Part shown: one piece after another, positions 1 through 5,944 of the stretch
Numbering within the stretch: position 1 is the stretch's first letter
Layout: each line of letters opens with the position of its first letter
NCBI GenBank assembly: GCA_937959065.1
Contig: CALGOI010000368.1
Coordinates: 1-6,062 of the forward strand
Direction of reading: 5' to 3'
Length of the DNA: 6,062 bases
Source: an uncultured Ignavibacteriota bacterium
GTDB taxonomy: Bacteria > Bacteroidota > Ignavibacteria > Tepidaquicellales > Tepidaquicellaceae
Notes under the pieces: generated by a model
Databases searched by the model: none
What the model was told of the DNA's origin: nothing
The model's input: the letters and a program-made list of their open reading frames with translations, nothing else
Position numbers and translations under genes: made by a program

Positions 1-40
1 AAATACATACTCGTAGTTACGCTCAGACAAATTTTCCCGC

Positions 41-59
41 CCTCGATTTCATCTCGGGG
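41..59. repeat. Hairpin-forming inverted repeat
   Basis: CCTCGA (41-46) pairs with TCGGGG (54-59) through six pairs, one of them G-U, around a 7-nt loop. G39 and C60 can add a pair outside a bulged C40. It is not followed by a T-tract on either strand, so it does not look like an intrinsic terminator. It resembles the palindromic intergenic repeats found scattered in many bacterial genomes, but whether it is repeated in this genome cannot be seen here. Confidence 0.4.
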
Positions 60-100
60 CACAGAAAACTCCATAATTTTCACAGCAATTTTTCTAATGC

Positions 101-140
101 CGGTAAATCTCAGTCAACTTCGTTGTCTAAAGGTTTACTG
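101..140. repeat. Extended imperfect hairpin, palindromic intergenic element
   Basis: The arms CGGTAAATCT (101-110) and AGGTTTACTG (131-140) pair over all ten positions if two G-U pairs are allowed. Inside them, AG/CU and CAAC (115-118) with GTTG (122-125) continue the stem past a small internal loop and a U-U mismatch to a TTC loop. This makes a nearly continuous stem of about 40 nt. No T-tract follows, so a REP-like element, or a structured end of a transcript entering from the left, is more likely than a terminator. Confidence 0.5.
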
Positions 141-162
141 TCGTTTTACCTTCCTGCAGCAG

Positions 163-196
163 GCAGGCATATAGCAGGCATATAGCAGGCATATAG
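163..196. repeat. Tandem repeat, three perfect copies of an 11-bp unit
   Basis: The unit GCAGGCATATA occurs at 163-173, 174-184 and 185-195 with no mismatch, and a fourth copy breaks off after one base. GCAGCAG at 156-162 just before it shares the start of the unit. The 11-bp period is close to one helical turn and is not a multiple of three, so it is not coding. Copy-number variation by replication slippage would be expected. There are no spacers, so this is not a CRISPR array. Confidence 0.85.
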
Positions 197-272
197 TGGT
201 GTGGTTTATAAGACACGTATTGTTTGAAGAGGGTAAATGTTGAAAAATGCTATTTTTAGCGAGAACAGGCTA

Positions 273-301
273 TTGATTTTTTAATTTAGATAACTTAGTT
301 T
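273..301 (+). promoter_or_regulatory. Weak candidate promoter for the T9SS gene pair
   Basis: TTGATT (273-278) is followed after 17 nt by TAGTTT (296-301), giving a sigma70-like geometry in a very AT-rich stretch, 32 nt before the start codon at 334. The downstream element fits the Bacteroidota TAnnTTTG form at only six of eight positions. It is the best-placed candidate for the two-gene unit, but AT-rich DNA yields such matches easily. No Shine-Dalgarno sequence is visible before the ATG at 334, which is common in Bacteroidota. Confidence 0.3.
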
Positions 302-333
302 ATTTATAGGCTCCCCACCTAAAATGTACTATC

Positions 334-2466
334 ATGAGAAAGATTTTTAATAGGGCTGCAATTCTAATCATGCTTGTCTTACCTTTTAGTTCCACTTTTG
401 GTCAATCCGGTTGGGTTACAAAAAATCCATTGCCTCAGGCAAACGATCTTGAATCAGTTGAAATGGTTAGCTCTTTAACCGGGATTTCTGTAGGAGCTTC
501 AGGTACAGTAGTGAGAACATTTGACGGGGGAAGTACCTGGGATATTGAACATATTGAACCTGTAGCAGATAATAACTTCACTGACGTTTTTTTTATTAAT
601 GATAACACAGGATGGATTCTCTCTAGAAGTGGGAAGATCCTACATACAACTAATTTTGGTGAAAACTGGATAAATCAAACTAGTGGATTGAATACTACTC
701 TTAACGAAATTTGTTTTGTTAATCCGTATACAGGTTGGATTGTTGGTAACTCCGGAAAGATCCTTAAAACAACCAACGGAGGGAATAATTGGTTTAATCT
801 AATAAGTCCGACCGGGGTAAATCTCTATTCGGCATATTTCTTAAACTATAACACAGGTTGGATTTGTGGGGGAGGGTTTTCTAACGTGATAAAGACAACG
901 AATGGGGGGATGAATTGGTATCATATTAATCCTCCTGCTATTAGCGAACCAAATTCCATTTTTTTCATTAATGAGAATACAGGTTGGATTTGCGGAAACA
1001 GCGGCCGAATTGCTAAAACAACAAACGGTGGCAATAATTGGAATGTTATAATTGGTTATAGCAATGTAGTATATTCTGAAATAAAGTTTGTCAGCGAAAA
1101 CGTCGGATGGATTGTTGGAGGTTATAACACACGGTCATTAATATTAATTACTGCAAATGGTGGTGAAAGTTGGATAACAAGAGAATTCAACGGTTCCGGA
1201 GATTTACGTTCCATTGATATAGATAATGTTCCATTCCTTGCAGTAGGTCAGCATGGTATTATATATAAAAGTATGGATGGACAAAACTGGAATAGAAATA
1301 ATTCATTTTATGATAATTTAGTTAAGTTTCAAATTAACGGTACTGAAATTTTTGCACTCAGTAGTAATAGTAAAGTTTATAATTCAGTTAATAACGGTGA
1401 ATATTTTGGTTCTTTTATAGATAATCAAATTTACTCAGCCGGTGCATTTTATTTACTAAACAATAAAATATGGATTTCCGGAAGAAAATCAGTGCCCATC
1501 CCTCCTTATTACACGGAATTAAGAGGGGTTGTTATCTTTTCATCCGATAACGGAGCAAATTTTGACCATTATTTAAACTATTGGGACATACATGATATCA
1601 TTTTTTTAGACTCTACAAGAGGTTGGGCAGTTGGTAAAAACTATATATCCGGCGATGGAGTAATTTGCAGATCCTATGGTGGTTCCTTTACTGAACATTA
1701 TACATCTGGTCAAGATCCATTTTATTGTATTAATTTTTCTTCCTACATGACAGGGTGGGCATCCAGCAAGTATGTTCTATCTAAAACAACTAATGCAGGT
1801 GACAATTGGTTTAACGTTACATCTTTTGATAACGAAATGAGTTCAGTGTTTTTTATAGATGATACAACAGGGTGGATCTGTACCAAAACCGGAAAAATTG
1901 GGAAATCCATTAGTGGTGGAAATACATGGCAAAGTCAATATAACTACGTTTATGATAAACTCAACTGTATCAGTTTCATAAATAGAGACACAGGATATTG
2001 TGTAGGTGAAAATGGAAGAATATTATACACTACAAATAGTGGACTAAACTGGAATCCCCAAAATTCTTATACCAACAAAAATTTAAAGGAAATATATTTT
2101 ACAAATTCTGACACCGGATATATAATTGGAGATGGTGGCGTGATATTAAAAACGATTTCAGGCGGTACGGTTGTAATTAATAACATAAGCTATCAAACCC
2201 CCACTTCATTCTCTCTATACCAAAACTATCCCAACCCATTCAACCCGTCGACGAAAATAAAATTCGACATACCGAAGGGCTCGCTGGTGAAGCTGAAGGT
2301 ATTTGACATACTCGGGCGTGAGGTGGCTGAGCTGGTGAATGAAAAGCTGAACGCGGGTGTCTATGAGTATGAGTGGAATGGTGCCGGGCTGACGAGCGGT
2401 GTATATTTTTACAGGCTGGAAGCGGGGGAATTCACAGAAACTAAAAGGATGGTATTATTAAAATGA
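334..2466 (+). CDS. Secreted Ycf48/BNR-type beta-propeller protein with T9SS sorting domain
   Basis: The protein has 710 residues. A signal peptide (basic MRK, hydrophobic 8-19, likely cut after the G of STFG at 23) exports it through Sec. Residues 24-612 consist of repeats about 41 residues long, each with a GW-IxG strand and an Asp-box-like turn of the TTNGGNNW type. I count about 14 turns, beginning near 62, 105, 146, 188, 229, 273, 312, 351, 403, 446, 485, 525, 566 and 607; those at 351, 403, 446 and 607 are degenerate. Such repeats belong to the Ycf48-like/BNR families and form beta-propellers. Residues 625-710 are a type A sorting domain, recognised by the T9SS and usually cleaved on the cell surface. 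No enzymatic residues are recognisable, so the ligand or role is unknown; adhesion or surface binding is only a guess. Its stop overlaps the next start. The sorting-domain DNA is much richer in G+C than the repeats. Confidence 0.88.
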   Translation: MRKIFNRAAILIMLVLPFSSTFGQSGWVTKNPLPQANDLESVEMVSSLTGISVGASGTVVRTFDGGSTWDIEHIEPVADNNFTDVFFINDNTGWILSRSGKILHTTNFGENWINQTSGLNTTLNEICFVNPYTGWIVGNSGKILKTTNGGNNWFNLISPTGVNLYSAYFLNYNTGWICGGGFSNVIKTTNGGMNWYHINPPAISEPNSIFFINENTGWICGNSGRIAKTTNGGNNWNVIIGYSNVVYSEIKFVSENVGWIVGGYNTRSLILITANGGESWITREFNGSGDLRSIDIDNVPFLAVGQHGIIYKSMDGQNWNRNNSFYDNLVKFQINGTEIFALSSNSKVYNSVNNGEYFGSFIDNQIYSAGAFYLLNNKIWISGRKSVPIPPYYTELRGVVIFSSDNGANFDHYLNYWDIHDIIFLDSTRGWAVGKNYISGDGVICRSYGGSFTEHYTSGQDPFYCINFSSYMTGWASSKYVLSKTTNAGDNWFNVTSFDNEMSSVFFIDDTTGWICTKTGKIGKSISGGNTWQSQYNYVYDKLNCISFINRDTGYCVGENGRILYTTNSGLNWNPQNSYTNKNLKEIYFTNSDTGYIIGDGGVILKTISGGTVVINNISYQTPTSFSLYQNYPNPFNPSTKIKFDIPKGSLVKLKVFDILGREVAELVNEKLNAGVYEYEWNGAGLTSGVYFYRLEAGEFTETKRMVLLK
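2206..2463 (+). other. T9SS type A sorting domain (C-terminal tail) of the first secreted protein
   Basis: This segment encodes residues 625-710. It begins with SFSLYQNYPNPFNPST and ends with the usual GVYFYRL, AGEF and KRMVLLK elements. The family is the Por secretion tail domain (TIGR04183 type), an Ig-like beta-sandwich that targets cargo to the T9SS translocon. It aligns without gaps to the tail of the next gene, with 56 of 86 residues identical by hand count. By hand count 2221-2400 has 93 G or C in 180 bases (52%), against about 20-38% in three 60-base lines sampled from the repeat region. Confidence 0.9.
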
Positions 2467-4079
2467 GAAAATGTATTTTTTTATTAATGTTTACATTGTT
2501 TACCAGCTTTGCCTATCCACAAAAAATAAATGTCAACTGGACAAAAACATTTGCTTCGCCATTCAATAACTCGAATGACCTTGTATCTGCAATATATGTC
2601 GATGCTTCGGGTGATTTAATTATTGTTGGGACAGTAGTTAATAATTCAAATGACAGGGGTATTCAGTTACTGAAATATACAGGTATTGATGGAAATCTTA
2701 TAATTGACAGTAGATACATCACACCTTATTGCTGTACCAATGCATATGATGTTGCTGTTGGTCCCGATTTGAATATATACATAGCAGGTTATGATAATAG
2801 ATTTACTTCATTATTCAAATATAATGTCATAACCCAGTCGTTCAGTCAAACCCAGGTTGCAATAAGTGATGATGAAATTAGGCAAAGCCTGTTAAGTATT
2901 GATAACACCGGCAATATTTATATCACATGTTCTTATCTTTATTTTAACCAATTTGGTGGTGACAATAAATTGGTAACAAAGAAGTATAGTCCAAACTTAA
3001 CTGCCCTAGCAAATCATTCGTATGGGAGCGCTTCGAGTTATAATTATAACAGACCATATGATATGAAAATAATTCAGGGGAATATTTACATCGCAGGCAG
3101 GCTACATAGTACCTCTCATACTGATTTTGGATTGTTAAAGTACGATTCACTATTAAACTTAAAATGGGTAAGGACATACAATGGATCGGCATCAGAAGGA
3201 GATACATCTAAGTCTTTAACCTTTGATTCAGAAAATAATATTATTCTAGTCGGTACATCGACCGAAACCGGTTCCGGTTCAGATATTACTACAATTAAAT
3301 ATGACGACTCCGGTTCAGAGATATGGAAACGCCATTTTAACGGCTCGGGAAACGGAAATGATCAAGCGGTTGAAGTTATTATTGATGATGACGATGTTTT
3401 TGTTCTTGGTAGAGTATGGAACGGCTCTGATTATGATGGTGTGTTGATCAAATATGATTCTGCGGGTACATTACAATGGAATAAAACCATAGCAGGACTC
3501 CCGGGTACTGATGAAATAATTAGTACAATGCTATCTTCAGAAGGCGTGATTTTGGTGGGAGGAGGACTGAAGCTGGATACAAGTAGCGGATATGATTTTT
3601 TTATGAAAGCGTATACAATAAATGGTGACTTTGCATTTAGTGAATACTATAACGGTGCAGGAAATGGAGATGATTACATAGTTGATATGAAGACTAACAA
3701 TTATGGAGAGATATTTGTGAGCGGGAACAGCATGGGTCCGAATTCTAATTTTGATATCGTTACCATAATGTACACTGATATGGTAAATGTAAATCAGATA
3801 TCTGGAAATATTCCATCTTCCTTCTCGCTCCACCAAAACTATCCTAACCCGTTCAACCCGACTACGAGCATAAAGTTTAAAGTTAAAAGTTTAAAGGATG
3901 TTAAACTAAGTGTGTATAACAATATAGGCAAGGAAGTTGCAGTACTTGTAAATGAGAAACTTTCAGCGGGTGAATATGAGTATCAATTCGATGGAAGTAA
4001 TCTCTCGAGCGGAGTGTATTTTTACCGGTTGTTGGCAGGGGAATTTGTTGAAACAAGGAAGATGGTATTAATGAAATAG
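2463..4079 (+). CDS. Secreted SBBP-like repeat protein with T9SS sorting domain
   Basis: The protein has 538 residues. The signal peptide runs over residues 1-17 (MRK, hydrophobic 5-13, SFA before the likely cut). Cys4 lies too early for a lipobox. Residues about 26-430 contain eight repeats of about 52 residues, each with a strand of the type GNIYIAG or NNIILVGT, starting near 41, 94, 143, 199, 249, 302, 353 and 406. Most are followed by an LLKYD- or TIKYD-like strand. This pattern matches the SBBP/delta-60 type of beta-propeller repeat. Residues 453-538 form a T9SS type A sorting domain. The start codon lies inside the stop of the upstream gene (ATGA), so translation is probably coupled and the two proteins are likely made together. 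No catalytic motif is visible and the specific role is unknown. A strong terminator follows 43 bp downstream. Confidence 0.87.
   Translation: MRKCIFLLMFTLFTSFAYPQKINVNWTKTFASPFNNSNDLVSAIYVDASGDLIIVGTVVNNSNDRGIQLLKYTGIDGNLIIDSRYITPYCCTNAYDVAVGPDLNIYIAGYDNRFTSLFKYNVITQSFSQTQVAISDDEIRQSLLSIDNTGNIYITCSYLYFNQFGGDNKLVTKKYSPNLTALANHSYGSASSYNYNRPYDMKIIQGNIYIAGRLHSTSHTDFGLLKYDSLLNLKWVRTYNGSASEGDTSKSLTFDSENNIILVGTSTETGSGSDITTIKYDDSGSEIWKRHFNGSGNGNDQAVEVIIDDDDVFVLGRVWNGSDYDGVLIKYDSAGTLQWNKTIAGLPGTDEIISTMLSSEGVILVGGGLKLDTSSGYDFFMKAYTINGDFAFSEYYNGAGNGDDYIVDMKTNNYGEIFVSGNSMGPNSNFDIVTIMYTDMVNVNQISGNIPSSFSLHQNYPNPFNPTTSIKFKVKSLKDVKLSVYNNIGKEVAVLVNEKLSAGEYEYQFDGSNLSSGVYFYRLLAGEFVETRKMVLMK
3819..4076 (+). other. 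T9SS type A sorting domain of the second secreted protein
   Basis: This segment encodes residues 453-538, starting SFSLHQNYPNPFNPTT and ending GVYFYRLLAGEF then KMVLMK. It is the same domain as in the upstream gene and of identical length. Unlike that copy, its DNA keeps the low G+C of its own gene: roughly 32-37% in the 60-base lines starting at 3841 and 3901. The middle (3872-3896) contains two copies of the 11-mer AAAGTTTAAAG, encoding the lysine-rich variable part between the two conserved blocks. Confidence 0.9.
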
Positions 4080-4121
4080 GTTAAATCAGGTATTTAGTCA
4101 TAAAATATTGTAATTTTTAAG

Positions 4122-4145
4122 ACCCTCCCGAGTGGAGGGTTTTTT
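4122..4145 (+). terminator. Strong intrinsic terminator after the T9SS gene pair
   Basis: ACCCTCC (4122-4128) and GGAGGGT (4134-4140) form a perfect 7-bp, GC-rich stem around the loop CGAGT. Six T residues follow from 4140 to 4145. It lies 43 bp after the stop codon of the second secreted protein and before the rplB promoter, so it separates the T9SS transcript from the ribosomal transcript. An AT-rich run precedes the stem (4111-4120), but the U-tract orientation fits the + strand. Confidence 0.92.
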
Positions 4146-4191
4146 GTTGGGATAACGGCATAAAATCGTAATATTTGAGTGGTTTCTTGTG

Positions 4192-4222
4192 TTGACTTTT
4201 GCGGGTAGATTCGGTATTTTTG
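4192..4222 (+). promoter_or_regulatory. Promoter for the rplB-rpsS-rplV-rpsC run
   Basis: TTGACT (4192-4197) is followed after exactly 17 nt by TATTTTTG (4215-4222). The downstream element matches the Bacteroidota housekeeping -7 consensus TAnnTTTG at every position, and the upstream element is a near-perfect -35 hexamer. Transcription would begin around 4228-4231, leaving a leader of only about 25-28 nt before the rplB ATG. A small palindrome, TCAAATTTTGA (4229-4239), sits at the predicted start site and could be an operator or simply AT-rich sequence. Confidence 0.75.
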
Positions 4223-4255
4223 TGTTTGTCAAATTTTGAACAGGTATAAGCAATA

Positions 4256-5080
4256 ATGGCTTTAAAGAAACTTAAACCAAACACTCCTGCGACAAGGTAT
4301 TACACGATTTCCTCATTCGATGAGATCACCAAGACCGAGCCGGAAAAATCATTAACGAAACCGTTAAAGAAATCCGGAGGTAGGAATAATCTTGGTAGGG
4401 TAACATCACGTCACAGAGGCGGTGGTCACAAGAGACGTTACAGGATCGTCGACTTTAAGAGAGTCAAAGAAGGCGTTGCGGAAGTTATCGCGATCGAATA
4501 CGATCCGAACAGAACAGCTAGGATAGCATTAGTAAGATACGAAGACGGTGAGAAGGCATACATCATCGCTCCGAATGAAATCAAAGTGGGCGATAAAATA
4601 AAATCAGACGACAATGCCGATCTTAAGCCGGGTAATACACTCGAGCTTAGATTAATACCGGTCGGTACATTCATTCATAATGTAGAGTTGAAGCCCGGCA
4701 AGGGCGGACAGATAGCAAGAAGCGCAGGTAATTCAGCGCAGCTTGTCGCAAAAGATAAAAAGTACTGCCAGGTGAAACTTCCTTCAGGTGAAGTAAGGAT
4801 GATCCTCAGTAACTGTAAAGCTACTATCGGTGTAGTCAGCAATATCGATCACGAGAATATCTCTATCGGTAAAGCAGGACGAAGCAGATGGCTGGGTAGA
4901 AGACCTCAGACAAGAGGTGTCGCGATGAACCCGGTCGATCACCCGATGGGTGGTGGTGAAGGTAAAACTTCAGGCGGTGGACACCCGGTCAGCCCGTGGG
5001 GTCTTCCAGCAAAAGGTCTTAAGACAAGAAAGAAAAAGAAGCTGTCTAATAAATTTATCGTTAAAAAGAGAAAGAAATAA
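4256..5080 (+). CDS. rplB: Large ribosomal subunit protein L2
   Basis: L2 is a core 50S protein that binds 23S rRNA near the peptidyl transferase centre and helps join the subunits. The 274-residue product is full length (E. coli 273). Visible family marks are SGGRNNLGRVTSRHRGGGHKR (about 40-60) in the N-terminal RNA-binding part, the GQIARSAG segment near 151-158, and NPVDHPMGGGEG (225-236), where His229 matches the His229 essential in E. coli L2. The next-but-one histidine of E. coli is Met231 here, a form I recall from Bacteroidota. The basic C terminus (LSNKFIVKKRKK) is typical. The ATG at 4256 gives the normal N terminus; only a weak AGG lies upstream. It is the first gene of its transcript, whereas rplW normally precedes it. 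rpsS follows after 6 nt. Confidence 0.97.
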   Translation: MALKKLKPNTPATRYYTISSFDEITKTEPEKSLTKPLKKSGGRNNLGRVTSRHRGGGHKRRYRIVDFKRVKEGVAEVIAIEYDPNRTARIALVRYEDGEKAYIIAPNEIKVGDKIKSDDNADLKPGNTLELRLIPVGTFIHNVELKPGKGGQIARSAGNSAQLVAKDKKYCQVKLPSGEVRMILSNCKATIGVVSNIDHENISIGKAGRSRWLGRRPQTRGVAMNPVDHPMGGGEGKTSGGGHPVSPWGLPAKGLKTRKKKKLSNKFIVKKRKK

Positions 5081-5086
5081 AGTATA

Positions 5087-5368
5087 ATGGCTCGATCACT
5101 TAAAAAAGGACCACACGTAGATTATAAGCTTATCAAGAAAGTTGATAAGTTAAATGAGCAGAACCAGAAGAAGGTAATCAAGACCTGGTCCAGAGCTTGT
5201 ACCGTGATCCCTGAATTCATCGGACACACATTCGCAGTACACACCGGGAATAAGTTCATCCCCGTGTATGTATCTGAGAATATGGTAGGACATAAGCTTG
5301 GTGAATTCGCTATGACAAGAACATTCAGAGCGCACTCAGGACAGAGGAAAGAGGAGAAAGGCAAATAA
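5087..5368 (+). CDS. rpsS: Small ribosomal subunit protein S19
   Basis: S19 sits in the head of the 30S subunit, pairs with S13 and contacts the A-site side. The 93-residue product has the usual length and begins MARSLKKGPHVDYKL. It contains the conserved WSRACTVIPEFIGHTFAVH segment (about 34-52), then KFIPVYVSENMVGHKLGEFA and the TRTFRAHSGQ end (about 78-87). It starts 6 nt after the rplB stop and its TAA shares one base with the ATG of rplV, so it is certainly co-transcribed. Its last codons carry the ribosome binding site of rplV. Nothing is unusual in the protein itself. Confidence 0.97.
   Translation: MARSLKKGPHVDYKLIKKVDKLNEQNQKKVIKTWSRACTVIPEFIGHTFAVHTGNKFIPVYVSENMVGHKLGEFAMTRTFRAHSGQRKEEKGK
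5351..5356 (+). promoter_or_regulatory. Ribosome binding site of rplV inside rpsS
   Basis: GAGGAG lies 11 nt before the rplV ATG at 5368, within the last codons of rpsS. It supports that start. With the one-base stop/start overlap (TAATG), it suggests both re-initiation and independent loading. Confidence 0.55.
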
Positions 5369-5934
5369 TGGAAGCAAGAGCGGTCAAGAAATATTCAAAG
5401 GGTTCACCCAGAAAAATGAGACAGGTAGTAGACCTGGTCAGAAATAAATCCGTACAGGAAGCTGTTGGTATATTAAGATTTTCAAAGCACCACTCATCAG
5501 ACGTGGTGGAAAAAGCAGTAGTGTCTGCTTATCATAATTTAGAGAATAAACTCGACACAGGAAGACTCGACCAGGGTGAAGTTTTCATCAGCGAGATCTT
5601 CGTGGACGGCGGACCTTCATACAAGAGGATCCTTCCGGCGCCGCAGGGAAGAGCTTACAGGATTAGAAAAAGAATGGCTCACCTTACTGTAGTTGTAACG
5701 AACGGTGAAGACGAGGAAGTTCTGGAAGAGGAAATTCCGGCAGATGAGGATATCGAGGAAAACGAAGAAGTGGTAGATGAGGATACAGATGATGAAGAGG
5801 AGTCAGAGGAAGTAGAAGAGATCGAAGATGAAGAGGATGAAAATCCAGTAGAAGAAGAGCAGGACGATGAAGAGGAGTTAGAGAACGAAGAGGAAGAGGA
5901 AAAAGAAGAAGACGAAACAATCGAAAACAAATAA
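5368..5934 (+). CDS. rplV: Large ribosomal subunit protein L22 with long acidic C-terminal extension
   Basis: L22 binds 23S rRNA and lines the exit tunnel through its extended beta-hairpin. Residues 1-112 are a complete L22: SPRKMRQVVDLVRNKSV near 13-29, the HNLEN region (56-60), and the tunnel hairpin FVDGGPSYKRILPAPQGRAYRIRKR (78-102), ending in HLTVVVTNG. The E. coli protein (110 residues) stops at the equivalent of VVVTNG. Here 76 more residues follow (113-188), giving 188 in total. By hand count 51 of residues 111-188 are Asp or Glu and only two are Lys, with no Arg, Trp, Tyr or Phe. The tail is very probably disordered or weakly helical. It starts at base 5704 and the reading frame continues smoothly, so a frameshift error is unlikely. 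An unusual L22 extension of unknown role is the simplest reading. Confidence 0.95.
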   Translation: MEARAVKKYSKGSPRKMRQVVDLVRNKSVQEAVGILRFSKHHSSDVVEKAVVSAYHNLENKLDTGRLDQGEVFISEIFVDGGPSYKRILPAPQGRAYRIRKRMAHLTVVVTNGEDEEVLEEEIPADEDIEENEEVVDEDTDDEEESEEVEEIEDEEDENPVEEEQDDEEELENEEEEEKEEDETIENK

Positions 5935-5944
5935 AATTTTAACT

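Larger units (their letters stand above)
1..333. other. Intergenic region rich in palindromes, no supported gene
   Basis: This stretch shows no open reading frame that I can support on either strand. Its left part (about 1-140) holds successive inverted repeats, its middle (163-196) a short tandem repeat, and its right part (about 241-310) is very AT-rich and probably holds the promoter of the gene at 334. The left edge may include the tail of a neighbouring intergenic repeat rather than a gene end, because no recognisable protein reads into it. The palindromes and the tandem repeat are listed separately. Confidence 0.6.

Noticed and set aside
163..196. CRISPR-like array
   Set aside because: The copies are directly adjacent with no spacers and the unit is only 11 bp.
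218..226. TATTGTTTG as a Bacteroidota -7 element
   Set aside because: It has three rather than two bases between TA and TTTG, and it lies over 100 nt before the gene with no good upstream partner.
237..284. A 15-codon open frame (MLKNAIFSENRLLIF) with AAGAGGG just upstream
   Set aside because: The purine-rich site is only 3 nt from the ATG, the frame overlaps an AT palindrome (243-257), and the peptide matches nothing I recognise. It is too short to support from sequence alone.
324..326. Alternative ATG for the first secreted gene
   Set aside because: It is in a different frame from the signal peptide and repeats; the ATG at 334 gives a normal signal peptide.
2466..2474. Second secreted protein as a lipoprotein, from the cysteine at residue 4
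   Set aside because: The cysteine comes before the hydrophobic stretch, so it cannot be a lipobox cysteine; a standard signal peptide fits better.
2944..3836. Minus-strand open frames of 87 and 99 codons inside the second secreted gene
   Set aside because: They lie opposite clear repeat-protein coding sequence, show no domain and no plausible start signal.
4169..4177. TAATATTTG as a second promoter before rplB
   Set aside because: It also has an extra base compared with TAnnTTTG and is clearly weaker than the element at 4215-4222.
4438..5364. Minus-strand open frames opposite rplB and rpsS
   Set aside because: The sense strand encodes unmistakable L2 and S19 throughout; the antisense frames have no independent support.
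5679..5930. Serine-rich and leucine/proline-rich open frames on the minus strand
   Set aside because: They are mirror translations of the GAA/GAG-rich rplV tail; low-complexity composition and lack of a binding site mark them as shadows.
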